Below, piece after piece: positions 28,298 to 38,250 of a stretch of 64,000 nucleotides of DNA. Under the pieces are notes generated by a model that was given only the letters and a program-made list of their open reading frames with translations, did no database searches and was not told the origin of the DNA. The position numbers and the translations under genes were made by a program. Positions within the stretch are counted from its first letter, which is position 1. Each line of letters begins with the position of its first letter. The DNA lies in NCBI RefSeq assembly GCF_021728535.1, contig NZ_JAKKDU010000015.1, forward strand, positions 34,889 through 98,888. Reading direction: 5' to 3'. This stretch comes from Wocania arenilitoris. Lineage in GTDB: Bacteria > Bacteroidota > Bacteroidia > Flavobacteriales > Flavobacteriaceae.

Positions 28298-29890
28298 TTA
28301 AATTGTTAACACCAAAAATTCGCTTTTTAAAGGTTTTAAACTTTCAATTAAACTAGGAATAAGCTGCTCTCCATACCCCAAATAAAACTCAGATAAATTA
28401 GAATGTCGCTCTTGTAAACTACCATTAGGAAATAACTTATTTTGAAGCTCTATCATTCTAGCCACATGGTCTGATAAAGCTTTTTTCTGTGCTTTTAGCA
28501 AACGTTTCTCTAATGCATCTATTCCTTTTAGTTGTTTTTGTTCTTGTGCTTTAACAGCTCCTAAAAATGATTTATCGGTTTGCTCTGCTAATTGATATAA
28601 TTCTTCAAATTGCTTTTTTAATTGTGCTTTTTGTGGAGAAAAATCGATTTCTATATTTGAAATTTGTCTTACTTTTTTATTGATAAAAGCATCTCGTTTT
28701 AAAAAAACATCTGTTTTTGAAATATTTAATTTGTCAAGTTTTTTCTGCTGATTTTTAGTTTGAATTAAAACCGAATTTCGTAACAATAACACTGGAAAAG
28801 GTATTTTAACTTTATTAAAAAACGGCTTTAACTGAAACCAATACGCCAATTCGCCGCCACCACCAATATAGCATAGGTTTGGTAAAATAACTTCTTGATA
28901 AAGTGGACGCATAATTACATTCGGCGAAAACCGCTCTGGGTGCTCTAAGAGCACTTTTTGTATCTCACTCAAACTCCAAGAAATATCGGTATTTAGTACC
29001 CTATAAACCTCATCTTCGCAAATAATACGCTCTCGCAAATTTTCTTTTAAATAAAACAAGTTAATCTCTCGTGGATTTACTTGAATTCCATAATCTTTAG
29101 AAAGCTTCTCGTTTGTTTTTAAAACTTCTTTAAAAGACGTATTATTTACCAACTCATCTGCGATATAAGGTGCAAGTTGCTTTTTCAACTTGGCATCATT
29201 AGCATCAATAATTACTAAGCCATATTCTTTAAATAATGCATTTGCTAAAAAACGCGTAGCATCGGCTAAATTATTATGTTTTATATAGGCATCATCAAAT
29301 AATTGCTTTAAATAACTAGCGTTTATAGTATTGCCCAACTCTTTTGAAAACAATGCAAAAACCCCATCTAACCCATCCGTTGACAGCTCTCCAACTGCTC
29401 CGCTAACCTTTTTATTCCACTGTATTTTTTTTCCTTTAAAATTGAAAAAATTAATCTCTTCAAAGTCATGATCTTCAGTTGCCATCCAATACACAGGAAC
29501 AAAATTGTACTTTTTATAGGTTTCCTTTAATTGCTTTGATAGGTTTATTGCAGAAATTATTTTATAAAGAAAATACAAAGGGCCTGTAAATAAATTAAGT
29601 TGATGCCCAGTGGTAATTGTAAATGTGCTATCAGATTTTAATAATTCAATATTTTGAAGTGTACTTTTTGAGGCATCAATATCTTGATATTGCTTGTTTA
29701 AACTTTCAACTAAAACAGTTCTCGATTGTGCAGAAAAAGCATGTTGCTTCTCCTCTATTTGATTTTTAAAACTATTAAGGTTAGGAAAACGATTATAAAA
29801 CGGTTTTAATTCGGGTTTTTCTTCTAAATAGTCACAAATTAAAGATGAAAAGTAACCAGTATCTCGAAACGGAATATAATTTTGATGCAT
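28298..29890 (-). CDS. bshC: bacillithiol synthesis enzyme BshC (putative cysteine ligase)
   Basis: A 530-residue protein matching the BshC family in length and motifs: TGHQLNLFTGPLYFLYK, VYWMATEDHDFEEI and CYIGGGGELAYWFQLK, with a coiled-coil region around residues 400-470. BshC adds cysteine to GlcN-malate in the last step of bacillithiol synthesis, the thiol buffer used in place of glutathione by many Bacteroidota and Firmicutes. bshA and bshB are not in this window. The gene appears to stand alone. Confidence 0.92.
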   Translation of the reverse strand: MHQNYIPFRDTGYFSSLICDYLEEKPELKPFYNRFPNLNSFKNQIEEKQHAFSAQSRTVLVESLNKQYQDIDASKSTLQNIELLKSDSTFTITTGHQLNLFTGPLYFLYKIISAINLSKQLKETYKKYNFVPVYWMATEDHDFEEINFFNFKGKKIQWNKKVSGAVGELSTDGLDGVFALFSKELGNTINASYLKQLFDDAYIKHNNLADATRFLANALFKEYGLVIIDANDAKLKKQLAPYIADELVNNTSFKEVLKTNEKLSKDYGIQVNPREINLFYLKENLRERIICEDEVYRVLNTDISWSLSEIQKVLLEHPERFSPNVIMRPLYQEVILPNLCYIGGGGELAYWFQLKPFFNKVKIPFPVLLLRNSVLIQTKNQQKKLDKLNISKTDVFLKRDAFINKKVRQISNIEIDFSPQKAQLKKQFEELYQLAEQTDKSFLGAVKAQEQKQLKGIDALEKRLLKAQKKALSDHVARMIELQNKLFPNGSLQERHSNLSEFYLGYGEQLIPSLIESLKPLKSEFLVLTI

Positions 29891-30282
29891 ATTTTAATTA
29901 ATAAATTATGTAAATATACAGTTATTCCATTTTTATGATTCTAAAAATAAGTTAAGAGTTATAAAGAAAAGTAAAATATTTCAAATTGAAACTCTCATGA
30001 ATCTGAAGTGTTTTCTTAAGGAATCTTTGGTTATTACTTTCTAGTAGTAAATACCTGAAGATAGCGTCACTACCAATTAGTATTTAAATCGCTCGAAAAT
30101 AAAGCAGGTTTATAATTAACTCCAAAATACTCATCGTATCATCTAGAGATACCATCATCAACATCGCTACTTGCCTAATCAACAAGAAAAATCTATTTAA
30201 AATTAATAGGTACACTTATTTAAGTTAGGTGTAAATTTTTAAATTAAGTAAATTAGCTCTCCATTTTATACAATCGATTTTT
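29891..30282. other. intergenic region with no recognised feature
   Basis: These 392 AT-rich bases separate the divergent bshC and M14 genes and must hold both promoters. I found no open frame of note, no clear hairpin and no convincing TTG/TAnnTTTG pair. Confidence 0.6.
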
Positions 30283-32784
30283 ATGAAACATTTTTTATGT
30301 AGCTTTATTTTTTTAGCATTTTTATCATTTGCATATAATGCAAATTCTCAAAATTTTCAATCTCCTTCTCAATTTTTAGGTTACGATTTAGGAACTCAAT
30401 TTTCAAGACATCATCAAGTAGTAGATTATTTTAAACATGTTTCTAAACAATTACCTAACCAAGTAAAACTTGAAAATTATGGTAAAACATACGAGCGAAG
30501 ACCTTTAATGGTTGCATATATTTCATCTGAAGAAAATTTAAAAAACCTTGAAACTATCCGCCAAAATAATTTAAAAAATGCTCTCTTAAATACTGGTACT
30601 CCAACAAATACAGATGTGGCAATTGTATGGCTAAGTTATAATGTGCACGGTAACGAAGCATCGAGTACCGAAGCTGCAATGAAAACAATATACTCGCTTT
30701 TAACCGAGAAACAAGATTGGTTAAAAAACACTGTTGTTATTATAGACCCATGTATAAATCCAGACGGACGCGATAGATACGCAAATTGGTTTAACGAAAC
30801 AGCTAGTAACCCTTACAGTATTAATCAGCAAGCTAGCGAACACAATGAGCCTTGGCCAGGAGGAAGACCTAACCATTATCTTTTTGATTTAAACAGAGAT
30901 TGGTTTTGGGCAACTCAAATTGAATCTACTTCTAGATTAAAATTATATAACAAATGGTTACCACATATCCATGTAGATTTTCATGAGCAAGGAATTAATG
31001 AGCCTTACTATTTTGCCCCTGCTGCAGAGCCTTTTCATGAAATAATTACCAATTGGCAACGCAATTTTCAAACACAAATTGGTAAAAATCATGCTAAATA
31101 TTTTGATGCTGCTGGTTGGCTTTATTTTACCAAAGAACGTTTCGATTTACTATATCCAAGTTATGGCGACACATACCCAACTTATATGGGCGCTATTGGC
31201 ATGACTTACGAACAAGCTGGCCATGGTCGTGCAGGTTTAGCTATTTTAAATGATGAGGGCGATGTTTTAACGCTTAAAGATAGAATTGCGCATCATACAA
31301 CTACTGGTTTATCAACTGTAGAAATAGCTTCAAAAAATGCTAAAAAATTAAACACTGAGTTTAAAAAATTCTTCGGTAATTCAAACTTTAAATACAAAAG
31401 TTATGTAATGCAAGGCCATGCAGATAAAATTGAATCATTAAAAAACTTGCTTGATAAACACGAGATTAAATATGGTTTTGCCAAAGGCGGAAAGGTTAGC
31501 GGCTATAATTATAACATGACTTCTCAAGGTCAAATAAATAGTACATCAAAAGATTTAGTAGTAAACACTAATCAACCCAAAGGAAAAATGGTAAAAGTCC
31601 TTTTTGAGCCTCAAACTAAACTTAGCGATTCTATAACTTACGATATTACAGCATGGGGCTTACCTTACGCATACGGTTTAAATACTATTGCTAGTAAAAA
31701 TCTAGTGCAATTAAGTTCAAAACAAGAAACTACAAATCTTAAAAACACTATTAGCAAAACTGCAACAGGTTATATTGTAAAATGGAATCATATAAAAGAT
31801 GCAACCTTTTTAGCAGACTTATTAAAACAAAATATTAAAGTTAGATTTACCGAAAAACCATTAAAAACAGAAAACAAATCTTTTAATAGAGGCTCCCTAA
31901 TTATTGTTAGAGGTGATAATAAAAAGATTGGTGATTTTGACAATATTATTTTAAAATCTGCAAACAAATATAATCGGATATTACATGCTGTGCAATCTGG
32001 TTTTTCAAGCAGTGGACCAGATTTTGGTTCGCCCGAAATTAAATTAATCAACAAACAAAAAATAGCCATGTTATCTGGTAATGGTACTTCATCTTTAAAC
32101 TATGGCGCACTTTGGCATTTTTTTGAGAGGCAATTACATTACCCTATAACAAATTTAAATACCGAACAATTTACACATACAGATTTAAACAAATTTAATA
32201 TACTTATTATTCCAAATGGAAATTATAGAAGTATTTTAAACGAAAAAGGGCTAGAAAAAGTTAAGTCTTGGGTTACAAAAGGTGGAAAAGTAATTGCCAT
32301 TAGCGGTGCGCTTAATGCTTTTGCTGGTAAAAAAGGATTTAAGCTAAAAAAGAATGAAACCGACAAAAAGAAAAAGGATACTACCAACTTAATACCTTAT
32401 GCTAACAGAGAACGCGAATCTATAAAAAATCTAATTTCTGGTGCTATTTTCAAAACAAAAGTAGATAATACGCATCCTATGGCTTTTGGTTATAGCAACA
32501 CTTACTTTACACTAAAATTGGGTGCCAGCTCATATAATTTATTTGGTGGAAACAATTACAATATTGCTTATTTAAACAATAAACCAGCAACTATTTCTGG
32601 TTTTGCAGGAAGTAACACTCTAAAAAAATTAAATAACTCTTTAGTTTTTGGAGAAGAACGAATTGGTAAAGGAAGCATGATTTACATGGTAGATGATGTT
32701 ATGTTTAGAAGTTTTTGGGAAAACGGAAAACTGTTTTTAGCTAATGCCATTTTTTTTGTCAATAATAATGTTTTTGAATTATAA
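30283..32784 (+). CDS. secreted M14-family zinc carboxypeptidase-like protein
   Basis: An 833-residue exported protein (signal MKHFLCSFIFLAFLSFAYNANS). The M14 domain covers about residues 40-330, with zinc ligands H122 and E125 in NVHGNEAS and a later histidine in the HIHVDFHEQG cluster (228-234). DGRDRYANW, near residue 161, fits the substrate-binding arginine region. The ~450 residues after the domain include a region near 590-680 resembling a glutamine-amidotransferase-like fold (KIAMLSGNG, FNILIIPNG), as seen in large Bacteroidota M14 proteins. It probably degrades peptides outside the cytoplasm. Confidence 0.87.
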   Translation: MKHFLCSFIFLAFLSFAYNANSQNFQSPSQFLGYDLGTQFSRHHQVVDYFKHVSKQLPNQVKLENYGKTYERRPLMVAYISSEENLKNLETIRQNNLKNALLNTGTPTNTDVAIVWLSYNVHGNEASSTEAAMKTIYSLLTEKQDWLKNTVVIIDPCINPDGRDRYANWFNETASNPYSINQQASEHNEPWPGGRPNHYLFDLNRDWFWATQIESTSRLKLYNKWLPHIHVDFHEQGINEPYYFAPAAEPFHEIITNWQRNFQTQIGKNHAKYFDAAGWLYFTKERFDLLYPSYGDTYPTYMGAIGMTYEQAGHGRAGLAILNDEGDVLTLKDRIAHHTTTGLSTVEIASKNAKKLNTEFKKFFGNSNFKYKSYVMQGHADKIESLKNLLDKHEIKYGFAKGGKVSGYNYNMTSQGQINSTSKDLVVNTNQPKGKMVKVLFEPQTKLSDSITYDITAWGLPYAYGLNTIASKNLVQLSSKQETTNLKNTISKTATGYIVKWNHIKDATFLADLLKQNIKVRFTEKPLKTENKSFNRGSLIIVRGDNKKIGDFDNIILKSANKYNRILHAVQSGFSSSGPDFGSPEIKLINKQKIAMLSGNGTSSLNYGALWHFFERQLHYPITNLNTEQFTHTDLNKFNILIIPNGNYRSILNEKGLEKVKSWVTKGGKVIAISGALNAFAGKKGFKLKKNETDKKKKDTTNLIPYANRERESIKNLISGAIFKTKVDNTHPMAFGYSNTYFTLKLGASSYNLFGGNNYNIAYLNNKPATISGFAGSNTLKKLNNSLVFGEERIGKGSMIYMVDDVMFRSFWENGKLFLANAIFFVNNNVFEL

Positions 32785-32979
32785 CTTATTTGTTTAAATT
32801 CTTTCACTGAATAATTGTAAACTTTTTTTACTCTTTTTTTATTAGTTTTGCAGGGCTTATATGATAAATAATACAATTATTTTATTAAATGAAACATCCA
32901 TGATTAATATTTAATTACACAACCAAATGATTATTTAGGATGTTACATGTGACCGTTGAATAACAATAAATATAAACAC

Positions 32980-35322
32980 ATGAAACAAAAAGTATTAATC
33001 ATACTTATCTTAATGGGTTTAATAAGCCTGATTTACGCTATAAAAAAAGGCATCTTTAGTAAAGATGATGATAGTTACACTAGTTTAAAATTACCTGATG
33101 TTGTAGATTATAATTTTCATATAAAGCCTATACTTTCTGATAATTGCTATACCTGCCACGGACCCGACGCTAACAAAAGAAAGGCAGGCTTGCAATTAAA
33201 CACTAAAGAAGGTCTTTTTGGAGTGCTTCCTGAAAATCCAGACCACTTCTCCGTTGTTCCAAATAATGCATCAAAAAGTGCTATTTACAAACATATTACT
33301 TCAAACAATCCAGATGAAATCATGCCTCCGCCTGATTCTAAATTAAGCTTGAACAGCTACGAAAAGAAGCTTATTAAAAAGTGGATTAACCAAGGTGCTC
33401 CTTATGCAAAACATTGGGCATTTATTCCCCCTGAAAAAGCACCCTTGCCAGAAAATGAGTTTAAGGAATGGGAACAGAATGAAATTGATGCTTTTGTACT
33501 TAAAAAAATTGAAGACAATAACCTAAAACCATCAGAGAAAGCAAAAAGAAGTACTTTAATAAGGCGCATAAGTTTAGATTTAACTGGACTTCCTCCAAAA
33601 CCAGAACACATTAAAAAACTTACCGACGATTTATCAAATGAAAGTATCGAAAAAATTATTGATGCGTTTTTTGCGTTACCAAGTTATGGCGAACAAATGG
33701 CTCAAAGCTGGTTAGATGTAGCTCGATATGCCGATTCTCATGGGTATCAAGATGATAGCTACAGAACGATGTGGCCATGGCGCGACTGGGTAATTCATGC
33801 TTTTAATAAAAACTTGCCTTACAATAAATTTCTTATATGGCAATTAGCAGGCGATTTACTACCCAACGCTACGAAAGAGCAAATCTTGGCAACAGGATTT
33901 AATCGAAATCATCCTATTACTCAAGAAGGCGGAGTAATTCAAGAAGAATACCGCTCTGCATATGTTTCTGATAGAACTAATACTTTAGGAAAAGGGCTTT
34001 TAGGTTTAACTTTAGAATGTGCTAAATGTCATGACCACAAATACGATGCACTTTCTCAAAAAAACTATTTTGAATTGTATGCCTTCTTTAATCAGGTAGA
34101 TGAAATGGGGCTAAGAATGGATGCTGTAGAAGCTAAAAACCAAAAATATTTTGCTGATGCACCATATTTAAAGCTTTCTGATGAAATGATTGAAAAGGAG
34201 TTGCCCTTTGTTAAGAAAAAAATAGGAGATACTATTAACGTTATGATTATGAATGATTCCGCTCCAAAAGCTACTTATGTACTTAACAGAGGGAATTACG
34301 ATGCCCCTTCAGTAGAAGTTAAACCCAATGCACCTGAAAATATTTATCCTTTTTCTGAAGACTTACCAAAAAACCGTTTAGGATTAGCAAAATGGACTAC
34401 AGATGTTAACAATCCACTTACTGCAAGAGTATTTGTAAATCGGATTTGGAGTCTTTTATTTGGAGAAGGGTTAGTTATTACATCTGAAGATTTTGGTGTA
34501 CAAGGCAGTTTACCTTCTCATCCTGAATTATTAGATTGGTTGGCACGAGATTTTATGGAGCATGATTGGGATATACAATATCTCTTAAAAAAAATAATGT
34601 TATCAGCAACATATCAACAAAGTTCAGAAATAACACCAGAATTAAAAAAAGTAGATCCTGAAAACAAGTTACTAGCACGTGCATCTCGGTTTAGAATGAG
34701 TGGTGAAATGATTAGAGATTATGTGCTTACAACAAGTGGTTTATTAAACAATAAAGTTGGAGGCCCAAGTGTAAAGCCTTATCAACCAGAAGGCTTATGG
34801 GAAGAAACTAATGCTGGAGGCGATCGAGGAGTGTTAACAAAATACGTACAAGATAAAGGAGATAAACTATACCGCAGATCTTTATACACGCTATGGAAAA
34901 GAACCTTGCCACCGCCAAACATGACTATTTTTGATGCACCTAACAGAGATTTATGCGAGGTTAGACGACAAAAAACGAATACACCTCTGCAAGCTTTGGC
35001 TTTACAAAATGATGAGCAAATGTTAGAAGCTGCTCGAGTATTAGCGCAACAAGTTGCTCAAAAAAATGAGGATAGCACTGAAATGCTTACAAATATTTTC
35101 CAAAGAATATTAGTAAGAAAACCAGACCAAAATGAACTAGATACATTAAAACAATATTATACAGATGCAACAAATGTATTTAAGAATAATAAAGAAAATG
35201 CAGAAAAATTATTAGCTCAAGGTGAATATAAAAAGGTAGATACCGATCCAATAAAAACAGCCGCATTAATGCTAACCACGCAAGTAATTTATAATCTAGA
35301 CGAAACCATTACAAAAGAATAA
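32980..35322 (+). CDS. PSD1 (DUF1549/DUF1553) cytochrome c domain protein
   Basis: 780 residues from ATG 32980; an in-frame TTG eight codons upstream is less likely. An N-terminal membrane anchor (KVLIILILMGLISLIYAI) is followed by a PSCyt1 domain with the haem motif C56-Y-T-C-H60, a PSCyt2/DUF1549 domain (~145-345, ARYADSHGYQDD) and a PSD1/DUF1553 domain (~470-720, FVNRIWSLLFGEGLV, NTPLQALALQNDEQ). Such proteins abound in Planctomycetes and are always paired with a DUF1501 protein; that partner starts four bases downstream here. Their function is unknown, though they often occur in polysaccharide-degradation loci. Confidence 0.88.
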   Translation: MKQKVLIILILMGLISLIYAIKKGIFSKDDDSYTSLKLPDVVDYNFHIKPILSDNCYTCHGPDANKRKAGLQLNTKEGLFGVLPENPDHFSVVPNNASKSAIYKHITSNNPDEIMPPPDSKLSLNSYEKKLIKKWINQGAPYAKHWAFIPPEKAPLPENEFKEWEQNEIDAFVLKKIEDNNLKPSEKAKRSTLIRRISLDLTGLPPKPEHIKKLTDDLSNESIEKIIDAFFALPSYGEQMAQSWLDVARYADSHGYQDDSYRTMWPWRDWVIHAFNKNLPYNKFLIWQLAGDLLPNATKEQILATGFNRNHPITQEGGVIQEEYRSAYVSDRTNTLGKGLLGLTLECAKCHDHKYDALSQKNYFELYAFFNQVDEMGLRMDAVEAKNQKYFADAPYLKLSDEMIEKELPFVKKKIGDTINVMIMNDSAPKATYVLNRGNYDAPSVEVKPNAPENIYPFSEDLPKNRLGLAKWTTDVNNPLTARVFVNRIWSLLFGEGLVITSEDFGVQGSLPSHPELLDWLARDFMEHDWDIQYLLKKIMLSATYQQSSEITPELKKVDPENKLLARASRFRMSGEMIRDYVLTTSGLLNNKVGGPSVKPYQPEGLWEETNAGGDRGVLTKYVQDKGDKLYRRSLYTLWKRTLPPPNMTIFDAPNRDLCEVRRQKTNTPLQALALQNDEQMLEAARVLAQQVAQKNEDSTEMLTNIFQRILVRKPDQNELDTLKQYYTDATNVFKNNKENAEKLLAQGEYKKVDTDPIKTAALMLTTQVIYNLDETITKE

Positions 35323-35326
35323 CACT

Positions 35327-36787
35327 ATGGTAAACAAAAAAGATAATACAGAAAATCCTCTAAAAATAAATAGACGTCATTTCTTTTCACAACTTAGTGT
35401 TGGTATAGGTTCTATCGCATTGGGTTCCTTATTAATCCCTGATTTATTCAAAAGCAACAATCAAACTTTAGGTAGCAAACCCTTGGGTATTCCCCATTTT
35501 GCTCCAAAAGCAAAACGGGTTATTTATCTATTTCAAGCGGGCGCGCCATCGCAATTAGAAACTTTTGATTATAAACCAACCCTTATTAAAAGAATGGGTG
35601 AAGATTTGCCAGACTCTGTGCGCAATGGACAACGCTTAACAGGAATGACTTCTGGTCAAGACAAGTTTCCTTTAATGCCATCGGCGGCTGGATTTAAGCA
35701 GTACGGACAAAGTGGTGCATGGATTAGTGATTTTTTTCCACATATGGGAAAAATCGCTGACGAGCTATGTATCATAAACAGTATGCATACAGATGCGATT
35801 AATCATGATCCTGCCATTACCTTTTTTCAAACAGGGTCACAACAATCAGGAAGGCCCAGTATAGGGTCGTGGTTAAGCTATGGTTTAGGTAATGAGAATC
35901 AAAACTTACCTTCATTTGTTGTGCTTACATCAAGAGGTAAAGGCAATAGTCAAGGTTTATATTCAAAATTATGGTCAAGTGGGTTTTTAGACTCTAAACA
36001 TCAAGGTGTTTTAATGCGTTCTGGTAAAGAACCTGTTTTATACTTAAATGATCCAGATGGTTTATCAAGATCTGATAAAAGACATTTATTAGACCACGTT
36101 TCATCACTTAACAAAATGCATCACGTTGAAACAGGTGATGATGAAATTGAATCTCGTATTGCTCAATATGAAATGGCATATCGTATGCAAATGTCTGTTC
36201 CAGATGTTATGGATATTAAAAAAGAACCAGAATCAATAACTAAATTATATGGAGAAGATGTGCAAGTAGCTGGTACTTTTGCCGCAAATGCTTTACGTGC
36301 AAGAAGACTTGCAGAAAGTGGCGTACGTTTTATTCAATTGTACCATCAAGGATGGGATCAACATGGTAACCTTCCTTCAGAAATGGCTGGACAAGCTAAA
36401 GATGTAGATCAAGCCTCGGCAGCACTTATTTTAGATTTAAAACAACGTGGTATGCTAGATGATACTTTGGTTATTTGGGGCGGAGAATTTGGGCGCACTA
36501 ATTATTGTCAGGGTAAATTTGATCCAAAAACATTTGGTAGAGATCATCATCCAAGAGCCTTTAGCATTTGGATGGCTGGTGGCGGAATAAAACCTGGCAT
36601 AACATATGGACAAACAGACGAGTTTGGTTATAATGTAGTTAAAAACCCTGTACATATGCATGATTTTCATGCTACTTTAATGCATGCTATGGGTATAGAT
36701 CATGAGCAATTGACTTATAAATATCAAGGGCGGCGATTTAAACTAACAGACATTGCTGGTAATGTTATTAATGATATTTTAACTTAA
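35327..36787 (+). CDS. DUF1501 protein (sulfatase-like fold), Tat signal
   Basis: 486 residues. The N-terminus has NRRHFFSQLSVGIGSIALGSLL, a Tat-type signal with RR followed by a hydrophobic run, so the protein is exported folded. The body matches DUF1501: AKRVIYLFQAGAPSQLETFDYKP, then GGEFGRTNYCQGK and GRDHHPRAFSIWMAGGGI, which include conserved acidic and histidine residues like the metal sites of the alkaline-phosphatase fold. It begins four bases after the PSD1 gene stop, so the two are co-translated. Substrate unknown. Confidence 0.88.
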   Translation: MVNKKDNTENPLKINRRHFFSQLSVGIGSIALGSLLIPDLFKSNNQTLGSKPLGIPHFAPKAKRVIYLFQAGAPSQLETFDYKPTLIKRMGEDLPDSVRNGQRLTGMTSGQDKFPLMPSAAGFKQYGQSGAWISDFFPHMGKIADELCIINSMHTDAINHDPAITFFQTGSQQSGRPSIGSWLSYGLGNENQNLPSFVVLTSRGKGNSQGLYSKLWSSGFLDSKHQGVLMRSGKEPVLYLNDPDGLSRSDKRHLLDHVSSLNKMHHVETGDDEIESRIAQYEMAYRMQMSVPDVMDIKKEPESITKLYGEDVQVAGTFAANALRARRLAESGVRFIQLYHQGWDQHGNLPSEMAGQAKDVDQASAALILDLKQRGMLDDTLVIWGGEFGRTNYCQGKFDPKTFGRDHHPRAFSIWMAGGGIKPGITYGQTDEFGYNVVKNPVHMHDFHATLMHAMGIDHEQLTYKYQGRRFKLTDIAGNVINDILT

Positions 36788-36794
36788 AACTACT

Positions 36795-38237
36795 ATGGCC
36801 TTTACTATAAAAAAAAGTTGGTCTGACGCTTTAGTTTTTGGGCTCTCTGTATTTCTAATTTTTTGTTTAATTTTCGAATCTTATATCGAGTTACCTCTTC
36901 TAGTTGCTTGGTTAGGAAATTGGCATCCTTTAGTACTACATTTTCCAATTGTATTACTAATTTTAACTGTATGCATAAGTCTATTTAATAAAAATATTCC
37001 TGGTAATTTACTTACCATTACAACTTTAACGTCTTTATTTACTGCTATTACAGGTTTTTTTTTAAGTCTTGGAGCTAATACTAAAGGTGATATTTTATTT
37101 TGGCATCAATGGTTAGGTGCTGGACTTGCCTTACTTACAGCCTTATGGTATTGGTTGGATGGCAACCAACTTGGGCAACATATGCTCACTAAAATACTGC
37201 AACTTTCAATAGTTATAATTACTGTTTTTACAGGACATTATGGAGGCATGATTACACACGGAGAAGATTTTTTAGCATTACCTAAGCGAGATGATTTTAA
37301 GGATATTCCAAAAAAACCTATAATTTATGAGCATATTGTTGCTAGAATTATAGATGAGAAATGTGCTTCTTGTCATAATCCGAACAAACAAAAAGGCGAA
37401 TATATTATGACCTCTTTAAGTGATTTAATTAAAGGAGGAAAAATAGGTAAAGCTATTGATTTAGAACATCCAGAAAAAAGTGAATTATTAAAACGCTTAC
37501 ATCTACCTAGAGAAGATGAAGGCCATATGCCACCTTCTGAGAAAAAGCAATTAACAAGTATTGAAATAAAATTGATTGAAGAATGGATTCGTTTAGGCGC
37601 TTCAGACACATTACAGCTTAATCATTTAAAAAGTGATTCCCCTTTAGAGGCTTTAGTAAAAACCTATATACAACCAGATGAAAAGTTATCATGGAGTAAA
37701 CTCCCAGAGATTGACAAAAATATTATTAAAAATTTAAGCACCGAATATTTGACTATCAAGAGATTAGCAAGCAACAATGATGCTTTAAGTTTAAATATGT
37801 ACAGTCCGCCAAAATATTCAAGTGAAATGGTTACTGACTTGTCTCCAATTGCTCAAAACATTATCACAATGGATTTAAGCAGTCTTCCTATTTCAGGAAA
37901 AGAGTTAGCTTTTATTAGTACTTGTATTAACCTCGAAAAGTTAGAAATAGATAGAACTTTAGTAAACGACTCAACAATTACACATTTAAAAACATTAAAT
38001 AAACTTAAAGTTTTAAAAATTTTTGATACTAACATTACAGATGCTAGTATTGAAACTTTAAATGAACTACAAAATTTAGAAAAGTTGTTTATAAAGAATA
38101 CAAAAATTACTGATAAAGGTATTTCTAGGCTACAAAAATTGAGTTCTTCAATTCAAATTTCACATGGAATACATGAAGATATTTTATCTTATTTTGTAAA
38201 AGATTCCGTTGTAAAAAGCATTAAGGAAAAAGAATAA
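36795..38237 (+). CDS. membrane protein with c-type haem domain and leucine-rich repeats
   Basis: 480 residues. Four or five transmembrane helices occupy ~12-150 (WHPLVLHFPIVLLILTV resembles DUF2231-type domains). A PSCyt1-like domain carries the haem motif C190-A-S-C-H194, and MPPSEK near 245 may hold a distal methionine. Residues ~370-460 form leucine-rich repeats (LKTLNKLKVLKIFDTNITDASIETL). It starts eight bases after the DUF1501 gene and completes a three-gene operon. The layout suggests an electron-transfer or scaffold partner for the PSD1 protein, which is inference. Confidence 0.82.
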   Translation: MAFTIKKSWSDALVFGLSVFLIFCLIFESYIELPLLVAWLGNWHPLVLHFPIVLLILTVCISLFNKNIPGNLLTITTLTSLFTAITGFFLSLGANTKGDILFWHQWLGAGLALLTALWYWLDGNQLGQHMLTKILQLSIVIITVFTGHYGGMITHGEDFLALPKRDDFKDIPKKPIIYEHIVARIIDEKCASCHNPNKQKGEYIMTSLSDLIKGGKIGKAIDLEHPEKSELLKRLHLPREDEGHMPPSEKKQLTSIEIKLIEEWIRLGASDTLQLNHLKSDSPLEALVKTYIQPDEKLSWSKLPEIDKNIIKNLSTEYLTIKRLASNNDALSLNMYSPPKYSSEMVTDLSPIAQNIITMDLSSLPISGKELAFISTCINLEKLEIDRTLVNDSTITHLKTLNKLKVLKIFDTNITDASIETLNELQNLEKLFIKNTKITDKGISRLQKLSSSIQISHGIHEDILSYFVKDSVVKSIKEKE

Positions 38238-38250
38238 CGCTCTTCGCGTA